Below, in pieces: positions 6,940-14,594 of a stretch of 22,197 bases of DNA (within the stretch, counting starts at the first letter, position 1; each line of letters begins with the position of its first letter). The position numbers and the translations under genes are program-made. The stretch covers positions 1 to 22,197 of the forward strand of contig CAZIXE010000063.1 in NCBI GenBank assembly GCA_964543235.1. The letters are read 5' to 3'. The stretch is from JANMMJ01 sp964543235. GTDB lineage: Bacteria; Pseudomonadota; Alphaproteobacteria; Rhizobiales; Aestuariivirgaceae. Below the pieces are notes generated by a model that saw nothing but the letters and a program-made list of their open reading frames with translations, was not told where the DNA came from and did no database searches.

Positions 6940-8799
6940 ATGCGGTTTTCGGTGTCTTCAAGTTTTTCCGCCAAAGTCGGACTGAAAGGCGGCGCCGTCA
7001 GTGCGCTGGCCCTTATATGCATCGGCCTGTGGGCCGCGCCGGCGCTAGCGGAAGGCGAGGGCAGCTTTATCAAGAAGCGCAAGAAACTGTTGCAGGAGCC
7101 GCAGCAGGCTGCGGCTGTCGCCCCCGTCTTCGGCAGCGACCAGACCGGCACCGGCAAGAAGCGCATCCTGAAGTCGCAGGAACCGCTGAGCGCGCCAACC
7201 CAGACCAACTGGACCAACGGCGTCAGCGGCGGCAAGGCGACAACCGAAACCGAAGTTGTGGTCGACAAGGGGGTGCAGCCGCTGCTCTGGGCCGGAAGCG
7301 CCGCCGCCCTGCAGAATGCACTGGCCCGCTACGAGGCAATTGCCGCAAGCGGCGGCTGGGGCACGCTGGCGGCTGCGAAGCTGAGCAAGGGCGATCAGGG
7401 CAAGGAGGTCACCGCCCTGAAACGCCGCCTGGTTGCCGAGGGCTACCTGCCGCCATCGACCCTCGAAGGCGAAAAGGGCGTGACCTTCACCAGTGCCGTC
7501 GAGCAGGCCCTGAAGCAGTTCCAGATCAATCACGGTCTGGCGGCGACCGGCAAGCTCGACAAGTCCACCGTCGCCGCCCTCAACGTGCCGGTCGGCAAGC
7601 GCCTCGCTGCCTTGCGCGCCAACCTGCCGCGCGTGGCCGAATATGCGAAGGATCTGGGTCCGCGCTACATCGTCGTCAACATCCCGGCCCTGCAGCTTGA
7701 GGCCGTCGAGAACGGCCGCGTGTTCTCGCGCCACAATGTCATCGCCGGCAAGCCTGAGCGGCCATCGCCGATCGTCATGACCAGCCTGTCTGACATCAAC
7801 TTCAATCCCTATTGGAACGTGCCGGTCTCGATCGTCGAGCGGGATCTCATCCCGCAGATGCTCAAGGGCGGTACCCAGGTCATCAAGAAGCAGAACATCC
7901 GCATCTATGACGGCTACCAGGGTCCGGAAGTGGATCCCGATGACGTCGACTGGAGCTCGACGCCGGCCGACCGCTACTTTTTCCGCCAGGACCCCGGCAA
8001 GGACAACGCCATGGCCACGGTGAAGATCAACTTCCCGAGCCCGTTTGGCGTCTACATGCACGATACGCCCATGCGCAGCCTGTTCGGCAGCGCCGCGCGC
8101 TACTTGAGCTCAGGCTGCGTGCGCATTGACAAGGTGCCGATCCTCGTCAACTGGATATTGAACGGCCAGGACGGCTGGAATCCGGCGCGCATTGCCGGCA
8201 TGGCGGATTCGCTCGAACGCCTGGACGTCAAGCTCGCCGACCCGCCGCAGATCCGCTGGGTTTATCTCACCGCCTGGACCACCGCGACCGGCCAGGTGAA
8301 TTTCCGCGATGACATCTATCAGCTGGACGGCACCGGTTTCGTGGTAGGCCAGCCGATGCCGGTCGGTGAGTACAGCGACGATGGCCAGCGCTGGGTGTTG
8401 AAACCGATCCCGCGCGCCCCCGCCGCCTCGCCGGTTGACAGCCTGAGCGACGACGGCTGGTTCTTCTTCGACAGCCCTTCACCGAAGAAGAAAGCGGATA
8501 CGAAGCAGAAGCCGGCACCCGGCTCGACGCTCGGTGTCACCACCATCCAGCCGGCGCCTTCCGCCAAGAAGAAACCGGCCGCCACAGCGGCGACCAGGAC
8601 CGCCGCCAAATCGGGCAGCAACTCGGCCTTCGACAAGGCCAGGGCCAAGGCGGACATGCGCAAGGGCAGTGCGGTGATCGAGGACGAAGAAGCTCCACCC
8701 AAGAAGATCATTAAGAAAAAGAAGAAGCCGGCCGCGACGACCGCGGTCGCCGCCAAGAAGCCGCCAGTCGACGAGGAGCCGCTGTTCGGCCAGGATTGA
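6940..8799 (+). CDS. L,D-transpeptidase, YcbB-like, with peptidoglycan-binding domain
   Basis: A 619-residue periplasmic enzyme that forms 3-3 peptidoglycan cross-links or attaches partners to meso-diaminopimelate. A signal peptide ends at APALA (residue 37). A Lys/Gln-rich region (43-110) leads to a PG_binding_1 domain (about 149-216, LSKGDQGKEVTALKRRL...). The YkuD catalytic domain spans about 241-410, with His374 in VYMHDTP and the nucleophile Cys393 in SSGCVRID. Residues about 420-490 are a family-typical extension. Residues 513-619 are a low-complexity Lys/Ala/Pro tail (KKK repeats), probably disordered and cationic. The gene lies 236 bases after ldtR, its presumed regulator. The ATG at 6940 is chosen because it begins the signal peptide. 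Confidence 0.92.
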   Translation: MRFSVSSSFSAKVGLKGGAVSALALICIGLWAAPALAEGEGSFIKKRKKLLQEPQQAAAVAPVFGSDQTGTGKKRILKSQEPLSAPTQTNWTNGVSGGKATTETEVVVDKGVQPLLWAGSAAALQNALARYEAIAASGGWGTLAAAKLSKGDQGKEVTALKRRLVAEGYLPPSTLEGEKGVTFTSAVEQALKQFQINHGLAATGKLDKSTVAALNVPVGKRLAALRANLPRVAEYAKDLGPRYIVVNIPALQLEAVENGRVFSRHNVIAGKPERPSPIVMTSLSDINFNPYWNVPVSIVERDLIPQMLKGGTQVIKKQNIRIYDGYQGPEVDPDDVDWSSTPADRYFFRQDPGKDNAMATVKINFPSPFGVYMHDTPMRSLFGSAARYLSSGCVRIDKVPILVNWILNGQDGWNPARIAGMADSLERLDVKLADPPQIRWVYLTAWTTATGQVNFRDDIYQLDGTGFVVGQPMPVGEYSDDGQRWVLKPIPRAPAASPVDSLSDDGWFFFDSPSPKKKADTKQKPAPGSTLGVTTIQPAPSAKKKPAATAATRTAAKSGSNSAFDKARAKADMRKGSAVIEDEEAPPKKIIKKKKKPAATTAVAAKKPPVDEEPLFGQD

Positions 8800-8958
8800 C
8801 CGGCCTGGCTCGACTAGCCGCGATGCCGCAAAGCCCGCATCGCTGGCCTCTTGTGAACAAGTCGAAATCTGGCCCTGCGCCAAGATGGAGTCTGGACCCG
8901 GCACCGCCAGCCGCTATGGTGCGCGGCTTCACAACCGGGGCATCGCAAAGAGGGAAGC

Positions 8959-10296
8959 ATGGCGAAGAAATCCAAGCAGGCGCGCAAGGCGAAGAAGACC
9001 GGGAAGAAAGCACGCAAACCGTTGTTCCCCGGCTTCTTCAAGACCAAACTGGCCAAGGCCGATGCCAGGGTGGCGAAGGCAATTGCCGCCGAACTGGGCC
9101 GCCAACAGCACGAGATCGAGTTGATCGCATCCGAGAACATCGTCTCGCGGGCCGTGCTCGAGGCCCAGGGTTCGGTGCTTACCAACAAGTATGCGGAAGG
9201 CTATCCGGGCCGGCGCTATTATGGCGGCTGCCAGCACGTGGATGTGACCGAGCAACTGGCCATTGATCGCGCCCGGAAGCTCTTCGGCTGCAGCTATGCC
9301 AATGTCCAGCCGCATTCCGGTGCCCAGGCAAACCAGGCCGTGTTCTTCGCGCTCATGCAGCCCGGTGACACCTATATGGGCCTTGACCTCGCCTGCGGCG
9401 GCCACCTGACCCACGGCTCGCCGGTCAACCAGTCGGGCAAGTGGTTCAAGGTCTCGCCCTACCGCGTGCGCCAGGACAATCACCTGATCGACTACGACGC
9501 CCTGGAGGAACAGGCCCAGGCGGTCAAGCCGAAGCTCATTCTGGCCGGCGGTTCCGGCTATCCGCGCTTCCTCGACTTTGCCCGCTTCCGCAAGATCGCC
9601 GACTCGGTCGGCGCCTTCCTCATGGTCGACATGGCCCATATCGCAGGCCTCGTGGCCGGCGGCGTGCATCCGAGCCCCCTTGAACACGCCCATGTGGTGA
9701 CGACCACCACCCACAAGACACTGCGCGGCCCCCGCGGCGGCATGATCCTTTCTCGCGACGAAGAGCTGGGCAAGAAGATCAACTCCGCCGTCTTCCCGGG
9801 TCTGCAGGGCGGGCCGCTGGAACATGTGATCGCTGCTAAGGCCGTGGCCCTGGGCGAGGCGCTGACCCCCGCGTTCAGGAAATATGCCCGCGCGGTCGCC
9901 GACAATGCCAAGGTTCTGGCCGAGAGCATGATTGCCGGCGGCTGCGATCTCGTCTCCCACGGCACCGACACCCACCTCATGCTGGTCGACCTGCGCAAGA
10001 AGGGCCTGACTGGCAAGGCGGCGGAGCAGGCGTTGGGCCGCGCCTATATCACCTGCAACAAGAACGGCATTCCCTTCGATCCGGAAAAGCCCATGGTGAC
10101 CTCCGGCATCCGCCTGGGCACCCCTGCCGGCACTACCCGCGGCTTCGGCAAGGAGGAGTTCCGCGAGATCGGCGCCCTGATCACCGAAGTCCTTGACGGC
10201 CTGGCGAAGCACGGCGAGGACAGCAACGGCAAGGTCGAGAAGGCGGTGAAGGCCAGGGTCATGGCCCTCACCAAACGCTTCCCGATTTATTCGTAA
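8959..10296 (+). CDS. glyA: Serine hydroxymethyltransferase
   Basis: A 445-residue PLP enzyme of the cytosol. It interconverts serine plus tetrahydrofolate with glycine plus 5,10-methylene-tetrahydrofolate and is the main one-carbon source. Landmarks are HEIELIASENIVS (51-63), YAEGYPGRRYYGGC (78-91), and the PLP-binding Lys253 in TTTTHKTLRGPRGG. The core is full length. The first 20 residues (MAKKSKQARKAKKTGKKARK) are an unusual polybasic extension not present in the common 417-residue form. The ATG at 8959 has a good ribosome site (GAGGGAAG), and no other in-frame ATG precedes the family core, so the extension is probably real. The gene is followed after 18 bases by nrdR, a very common pairing in alphaproteobacteria. 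Confidence 0.96.
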   Translation: MAKKSKQARKAKKTGKKARKPLFPGFFKTKLAKADARVAKAIAAELGRQQHEIELIASENIVSRAVLEAQGSVLTNKYAEGYPGRRYYGGCQHVDVTEQLAIDRARKLFGCSYANVQPHSGAQANQAVFFALMQPGDTYMGLDLACGGHLTHGSPVNQSGKWFKVSPYRVRQDNHLIDYDALEEQAQAVKPKLILAGGSGYPRFLDFARFRKIADSVGAFLMVDMAHIAGLVAGGVHPSPLEHAHVVTTTTHKTLRGPRGGMILSRDEELGKKINSAVFPGLQGGPLEHVIAAKAVALGEALTPAFRKYARAVADNAKVLAESMIAGGCDLVSHGTDTHLMLVDLRKKGLTGKAAEQALGRAYITCNKNGIPFDPEKPMVTSGIRLGTPAGTTRGFGKEEFREIGALITEVLDGLAKHGEDSNGKVEKAVKARVMALTKRFPIYS

Positions 10297-10314
10297 CCGC
10301 CTATTACGGGGCCC

Positions 10315-10800
10315 ATGCGCTGTCCCTTTTGCAGCAATGAGGAAACCCAGGTGAAGGACAGCCGTCCCAGCGAGGACGGCTCCGCCATCCGCCGCCGCCG
10401 CTATTGCCCCGATTGCGGTGGCCGCTTCACCACCTTCGAGCGCGTGCAGCTGCGCGAGCTGATGGTAGTGAAACGCAATGGCCGCCGCGTGCCCTTTGAC
10501 CGCGACAAGCTGATGCGCTCGGTGCAGATTGCGCTCCGCAAGCGCCCCGTCGAGCCTGAGCGCGTCGAACGCATGGTCTCCGGCATTGTCCGCCGCCTCG
10601 AGAGTTCCGGCGAGAGCGAGATCCGCTCGGAAACGATCGGCAAGCTCATCATGGAAGCGCTGAAGGTTCTCGACGACGTCGCCTATGTGCGCTTCGCCTC
10701 GGTCTACAAGAACTTCCGCGAGGCCAAGGACTTCGAGGAACTCCTCGGGGAACTGACCGGCGAAGCGGAGGAGGGCGAGGAGGGGAGCAAGCGCGCGTGA
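10315..10800 (+). CDS. nrdR: Transcriptional repressor NrdR
   Basis: A 161-residue nucleotide-sensing repressor of ribonucleotide reductase genes. It has a zinc ribbon with Cys3/Cys6 and Cys31/Cys34 (MRCPFC...YCPDCGG) and an ATP-cone domain from about 48 to 138 (MVVKRNGRRVPFDRDKL...DVAYVRFASVYKNF). An acidic, Glu-rich tail (about 145-158) extends beyond the conserved core. Its TGA overlaps the GTG start of ribD (GTGA), so translational coupling is likely. Confidence 0.97.
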   Translation: MRCPFCSNEETQVKDSRPSEDGSAIRRRRYCPDCGGRFTTFERVQLRELMVVKRNGRRVPFDRDKLMRSVQIALRKRPVEPERVERMVSGIVRRLESSGESEIRSETIGKLIMEALKVLDDVAYVRFASVYKNFREAKDFEELLGELTGEAEEGEEGSKRA

Positions 10801-11921
10801 GCGCGGACTACCGCTGGATGGCCTATGCCGCGCGGCTCGGCCATCGCGCCCTCGGAACGACAGCCGAAAATCCCCCCGTGGGCTGCGTGATCGTCAAGGA
10901 GGACCGTGTTCTGGGCGTCGGCTGGACGCAAGCCGGTGGCCGGCCCCATGCCGAAACCGAAGCCTTGCGGATGGCAGGCGCGGCGGCCCATGGCGCCACG
11001 GCCTATGTCACCCTCGAGCCCTGTGCCCACCATGGCCGCACCCCGCCCTGCGCCGGGGCGCTGGTCGCCGCCGGCATCGTCCGGGTGGTAACTGCTCTTG
11101 ATGATCCCGACCCCCGCGTCAGTGGCAGCGGCCATGCCATCCTGCGCCGTGCCGGCATCGTTGTGGAGACCGGCATCGGCGCCGATCTGGCCCGCCGCGA
11201 CCTCGAAGGCTTCCTCACGCGGATTGTCAGACATCGGCCCTATGTCATTCTGAAACTAGCGGTTTCTGCCGATGACAAGATCGCAGCGGGCCGCGGCCAA
11301 AGGACCGCCATCACCGGCGAAGAGGTGAAGCGCCGCGTTCATCTCCTGCGCGCCCAGTGTGACGGCGTGCTGATCGGCCTCAGTACGGCGCTGGCCGACG
11401 ACCCCGAATTGACCTGCCGGCTTCCCGGCCTCGAGCACCGTTCGCCGGTGCGGATCGTCGCCGACAGCCGCCTGTCGATCCCGCCGCGCCTCAGGCTGGT
11501 GCAGACTGCGCGACAGGTACCGCTCTGGCTCCTCGCCACCCGCAGGGATTGGATCGGCGACGACATCACCGTCATCGACTGCCTGGCGACCAAAGAGGGC
11601 TGGGTCGACTTCGGCCATGCCCTCGGGCAGCTCGCCGCGCGCGGCCTCAACCGGCTGCTGGTCGAGGGCGGTTCCTTCGTGGCCCGCAGCCTCCTCGATC
11701 TCGGCCTTGTCGATGAAGTCCGGCTTTTCCGCAGTCCGCGCAAGATCGGTCCGCAGGGGATCGAAGCCATTGCCGAAACCACGCTCGATCAGGCGCTGGC
11801 CGGCTTTGAACTGACGCACGAGGAAACACTTGGGGACGATCGCCTGAGCGTCTACGAATACCGGAAACAGTCCTCGTCCGGAGTGGCGGACGCAGCCCGA
11901 TCAGCTTCCGGTGTTTCGTAG
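10797..11921 (+). CDS. ribD: Bifunctional riboflavin-biosynthesis deaminase/reductase
   Basis: A 374-residue enzyme with two domains, performing two consecutive steps between the GTP cyclohydrolase II product and the ribitylamino-uracil. The N-terminal deaminase (about 1-140) shows zinc ligands His51, Cys76 and Cys85 and catalytic Glu53 (HAETEAL, EPCAHHGRTPPC). The C-terminal reductase (about 148-360) begins RPYVILKLAVSADDKIA and contains LVEGGS. The start is GTG 10797, coupled to nrdR. No FMN riboswitch is visible, as expected for a gene within an operon. A 164-base gap with a candidate ECF promoter separates it from the methyltransferase cassette that interrupts the rib genes. Confidence 0.96.
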   Translation: MSADYRWMAYAARLGHRALGTTAENPPVGCVIVKEDRVLGVGWTQAGGRPHAETEALRMAGAAAHGATAYVTLEPCAHHGRTPPCAGALVAAGIVRVVTALDDPDPRVSGSGHAILRRAGIVVETGIGADLARRDLEGFLTRIVRHRPYVILKLAVSADDKIAAGRGQRTAITGEEVKRRVHLLRAQCDGVLIGLSTALADDPELTCRLPGLEHRSPVRIVADSRLSIPPRLRLVQTARQVPLWLLATRRDWIGDDITVIDCLATKEGWVDFGHALGQLAARGLNRLLVEGGSFVARSLLDLGLVDEVRLFRSPRKIGPQGIEAIAETTLDQALAGFELTHEETLGDDRLSVYEYRKQSSSGVADAARSASGVS

Positions 11922-12008
11922 AGCGTCGCGTACATTCTGAACGCCGGGGACAATAAGATTGATCAAGCGCCGTCCAAGACGGTCTCCACCAACTTTATTG
12001 GCACTGGC

Positions 12009-12036
12009 GGGAACTATCCTGGGCCTCCTTGCGTCT
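12009..12036 (+). promoter_or_regulatory. Candidate ECF-sigma promoter before the methyltransferase cassette
   Basis: GGGAAC (12009-12014) and CGTC (12032-12035) are separated by 17 bases, the layout of many ECF promoters (GGAAC at -35, CGTC at -10). Transcription would start at about 12042, giving a leader of roughly 40 bases before the ATG at 12086. The ECF gene two positions downstream makes autoregulation likely. Confidence 0.6.
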
Positions 12037-12085
12037 CTCGAAACCATAAGCCGTGCCAGCGGCTCACCAGGAGGAGAACGAAGCT

Positions 12086-12865
12086 ATGACCACTGCTACC
12101 GTCCAATTCGATCCTAAGGAACTCGAGTCCAAGGTGAAGGCAATGTACCGCGACGTCGCCGAGGAGCCGCATGGGAAATATCACTTCGAAATGGGGCGTG
12201 AACTCGCCGAACGGCTGGGTTATCCCGCCGGTGATCTCGACCGCATTCCCGCCCAGGCGATCGAGTCATTTGCGGGAGTGGGTTACTACTTCCACCTTGC
12301 CGGACTGAAGAGCGGCGAAGTCGTGGTGGATTTCGGTTCGGGTTCCGGCATGGACAGCTTCATCGCGGCCCTGAAGGTGGGTGACAGCGGCAAGGTCATC
12401 GGCGTCGATATGACCGAGGAACAACTCGCCAAGGCAGAGCGCTTGCGCCAGCGTCACGGATTTTCCCAGGTGAAGTTCGTGAGCGGCTACATCGAAGATG
12501 TTCCGCTTGACGATGAGTGCGCCGACGCAGTGATCAGCAACGGCGTCATCAATCTTGCGCCCGACAAGTCCCGGGTGTTTCGCGAAGCTGCCCGCATTTT
12601 GAAGCCGGGTGGCCGGCTGGTGCTGTCCGACATCGTGACGGATACCGAACTGCCACAGACCATTACCTGCAATTCCACGCTCTGGGCGGCCTGCATCGGC
12701 GGTGCCAGCGAGCGGGGAAGCTACCGCCGCCTCATCGAGGCCGCTGGCTTGCAGGTGGCAAGGGTGGAGGACAACACCGCCTACCGCTTCATTTCCGACA
12801 ACGCCCAGGCCGCAAGCCGCAAATACGGCGTCAAGAGTATCTCGCTGTTGGCGTTGAAACCGTGA
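12086..12865 (+). CDS. SAM-dependent methyltransferase, ArsM/UbiE-like, first copy
   Basis: A 259-residue soluble class I methyltransferase. Residues 1-70 form a family-specific N-terminal part (MYRDVAEEPHGKYHFEMGR ... ESFAGVG at 60-66). The SAM-binding motif I is VDFGSGSGMD (81-90), motif II around GVDM (106-109), and LKPGGRLVLSDIV (172-184) is the post-motif strand. WAACIGGA (200-207) matches the region of ArsM that carries a substrate cysteine, here Cys203. The N-terminal GCGNP cysteine motif of arsenite methyltransferases is replaced by FAGVG, and no C-terminal cysteine is present, so arsenic is an unlikely substrate. The ATG at 12086 follows AGGAGGAG; the upstream GTG 12053 is rejected. 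It heads the ECF cassette. The substrate is unknown. Confidence 0.85.
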   Translation: MTTATVQFDPKELESKVKAMYRDVAEEPHGKYHFEMGRELAERLGYPAGDLDRIPAQAIESFAGVGYYFHLAGLKSGEVVVDFGSGSGMDSFIAALKVGDSGKVIGVDMTEEQLAKAERLRQRHGFSQVKFVSGYIEDVPLDDECADAVISNGVINLAPDKSRVFREAARILKPGGRLVLSDIVTDTELPQTITCNSTLWAACIGGASERGSYRRLIEAAGLQVARVEDNTAYRFISDNAQAASRKYGVKSISLLALKP

Positions 12866-12897
12866 GCTGCTAGTCATGCATCATAGAGGTGAAGCGC

Positions 12898-13488
12898 ATG
12901 GCGGAAGCGGGCGGACGCGCGTTCTTCTGCGCCGAGATCGAGCGGCTGATGGACCGGCTCTACGGCACGGCGCTCAGATTGACCCGTAGCCCGGCCGACG
13001 CTGAGGACCTGGTGGCTGAGGCGGTAGCCAAGGCGTGGGCCGGTTTCGATCGGCTCGCCGAGCGCGGCGCCTTCGCTGCTTGGCTGTTCCGTATCCTCGT
13101 CAATACCTACATTTCGGAGCACCGGCGAAAGCGCCCCGAGGTTCTGGAAGCCGACGCAGCGATGACCGATTCCGACCGCTTTTCGCTTTTCGAGGAACTG
13201 CACCAGCCGTTCCTGCTCTGGTGGAGCACACCGGAGCAGGACCTCATCAACAAGCTCCTGCGCGAGGACTTGGAACGCGCATTTGATCAGCTCCCCGCGC
13301 CCTTCCGCGAAGTCGCCGTGCTGATTGAGATCAATGGTAATTCATACGCCGAAGCGGCGGCTCTGCTGGGTGTTCCGGTCGGCACGGTACGCTCGCGCTT
13401 GAGCCGCGCCAGAGCCGCTCTCCAGCGCGCACTCTGGCAGGAGGCAGAGGCACGTGGTCTGATCCACAAGGAGTGTGTCCATGGTTGA
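12898..13488 (+). CDS. ECF-family RNA polymerase sigma factor
   Basis: A 196-residue sigma factor. Region 2 lies at about 14-80 (LYGTALRLTRSPADAEDLVAE, then WLFRILVNTYISEHRRK). Region 4 lies at about 122-180 (LPAPFREVAVLIEINGNSY, then GVPVGTVRSRLSRARAAL, the -35-reading helix). An unusual hydrophobic stretch, LHQPFLLWWSTPEQ, links the regions. The ATG at 12898 has AGAGGTG 7-13 bases upstream; GTG 12889 would add three residues and overlaps that site. It starts 32 bases after the first methyltransferase gene and overlaps the anti-sigma gene by 8 bases, so sigma and anti-sigma are translationally coupled. The predicted target is the GGGAAC/CGTC promoter upstream. Confidence 0.93.
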   Translation: MAEAGGRAFFCAEIERLMDRLYGTALRLTRSPADAEDLVAEAVAKAWAGFDRLAERGAFAAWLFRILVNTYISEHRRKRPEVLEADAAMTDSDRFSLFEELHQPFLLWWSTPEQDLINKLLREDLERAFDQLPAPFREVAVLIEINGNSYAEAAALLGVPVGTVRSRLSRARAALQRALWQEAEARGLIHKECVHG

Positions 13489-13738
13489 AGAGACCGGCGA
13501 ACGGGCTCGCCCGAAGATGAGATGCGAGGATGTCATTATCCATCTCTTCGCTTATCTCGACAACGAAACCGACGCCGCGACGCGCGCCTTTATTGACGAC
13601 CATCTGGACGAGTGCCGCGCCTGTCTGTCGCGTGCCGAATTCGAGAGAGCGCTGAGAGCCAGGGTGCGGCAACTGGGTGCAGCGCAGAGCCCGGAGAGCC
13701 TGCGCCGCAGATTGAGGGCGCTGATTGACAGGACTTGA
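13481..13738 (+). CDS. Zinc-finger (ZAS/HC2-type) anti-sigma factor
   Basis: An 85-residue soluble protein without a membrane segment. A cysteine at position 15 (MRCEDVIIHLFAYLDNE) and the H-x3-C-x2-C motif HLDECRAC (41-48) form a zinc-finger anti-sigma domain of the type that holds ECF factors inactive and often responds to oxidants or metals by losing zinc. The C-terminal half is helical and Arg-rich, suited to wrapping the sigma factor. The ATG at 13481 has AAGGAG 7 bases upstream and overlaps the sigma gene by 8 bases. The absence of a transmembrane helix points to a cytoplasmic signal, probably thiol-active; this is inferred. Confidence 0.88.
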   Translation: MVEETGERARPKMRCEDVIIHLFAYLDNETDAATRAFIDDHLDECRACLSRAEFERALRARVRQLGAAQSPESLRRRLRALIDRT

Positions 13739-13750
13739 GGGAGGACCGAG

Positions 13751-14539
13751 ATGGTTGCCGTTGCCGGCTATTCCCGCGAACACATTCTGCGCGCCGTTCA
13801 GGACATGTACACGGAAGTGGCGTCCTTGCCAGGCAAGCAGTTTCATTTTCCGACTGGCCGCGCCGCCTGTCAGTTTGTGGGCTACCCGGACGACTGGCTC
13901 GACAGGCTTCCGGCCACGGCGGTCGAATCCTTCGCAGGCGTTGGCTTCCCCTTCCGTGCCTGCGTAATCAGGGAAGGCGACCGGGTTCTTGATGTCGGAT
14001 CTGGCTCCGGCACCGACGTGCTCACGGCTGCAAGGCTGGTGGGCGCAAGCGGGCGCGTGTTCGCGCTTGACATGACGCCGGCGATGCTCGCCAAGCTCGA
14101 GGCCAACATAGCCGCTGCAGGTGCCGACAATGTCGAACTGGTCCAGGGCCAGGCTGAGAGTATCCCGCTGCCCGACGGGAGTATCGACGTCATCACCAGC
14201 AACGGTGTGCTCAATCTTGTGCCTGACAAGTCGAAGGCCGCTGCCGAGCTTTTCCGCGTGCTGCGGCCGGGTGGCCATGTCCAGATTGCCGACATCGTGG
14301 TTGCAAAGCCGGTGAGTGACAGCGCCAGGGCCAATCCCAAGCTGTGGGCCGAATGTGTGGTGGGGGCCATGGTCGAGGACGATTATCTTGACCTGTTCAG
14401 GACCGCCGGCTTTGCCGAGGTGAGGCTGCTTCGTGACTTCGACTATTTCTCCGCGAGCGCCAGCCCTGACACGCGTCGGATAGCAGGGGCCCTGGGAGCC
14501 AAGGCAGCCGAGATTGTCATGCGGCGGCCATTGATTTAG
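13751..14539 (+). CDS. SAM-dependent methyltransferase, ArsM/UbiE-like, second copy
   Basis: A 262-residue methyltransferase, clearly a paralogue of the one at 12086-12865. It shares MY-x2-VA at 19-24, FHFPTGR, VGYPDDWLDRLPATAVESF and FAGVG (60-64), SAM motif I LDVGSGSGTD (80-89), ALDM, SNGVLNLVPDKS and LRPGGHVQIADIV. Cys202 in WAECVVGA aligns with Cys203 of the first copy. It also lacks the ArsM N-terminal cysteine motif but has extra cysteines at 40 and 71. The ATG at 13751 follows GAGGGAGG and lies 12 bases after the anti-sigma stop. The pairwise divergence is considerable, so the copies probably act on different substrates or at successive steps. Substrate unknown. Confidence 0.85.
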   Translation: MVAVAGYSREHILRAVQDMYTEVASLPGKQFHFPTGRAACQFVGYPDDWLDRLPATAVESFAGVGFPFRACVIREGDRVLDVGSGSGTDVLTAARLVGASGRVFALDMTPAMLAKLEANIAAAGADNVELVQGQAESIPLPDGSIDVITSNGVLNLVPDKSKAAAELFRVLRPGGHVQIADIVVAKPVSDSARANPKLWAECVVGAMVEDDYLDLFRTAGFAEVRLLRDFDYFSASASPDTRRIAGALGAKAAEIVMRRPLI

Positions 14540-14594
14540 GCAGCGAGGGGTGCTTGATCCGTGGTCAATCACCGTTACGCATGCAGGAGCCTGA

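Noticed and set aside
8929..10212. 427-codon open frame antisense to glyA
   Set aside because: Shadow of glyA codon periodicity with low-complexity Gly/Ala/His composition.
10297..10800. FMN riboswitch or NrdR box near nrdR/ribD
   Set aside because: The gaps are too short (18 bp and an overlap) and no NrdR-box or RFN-like structure could be seen.
12053..12085. Longer start (GTG 12053) for the first methyltransferase
   Set aside because: It would include the ribosome site AGGAGGAG that serves ATG 12086 and adds residues not shared with the paralogue.
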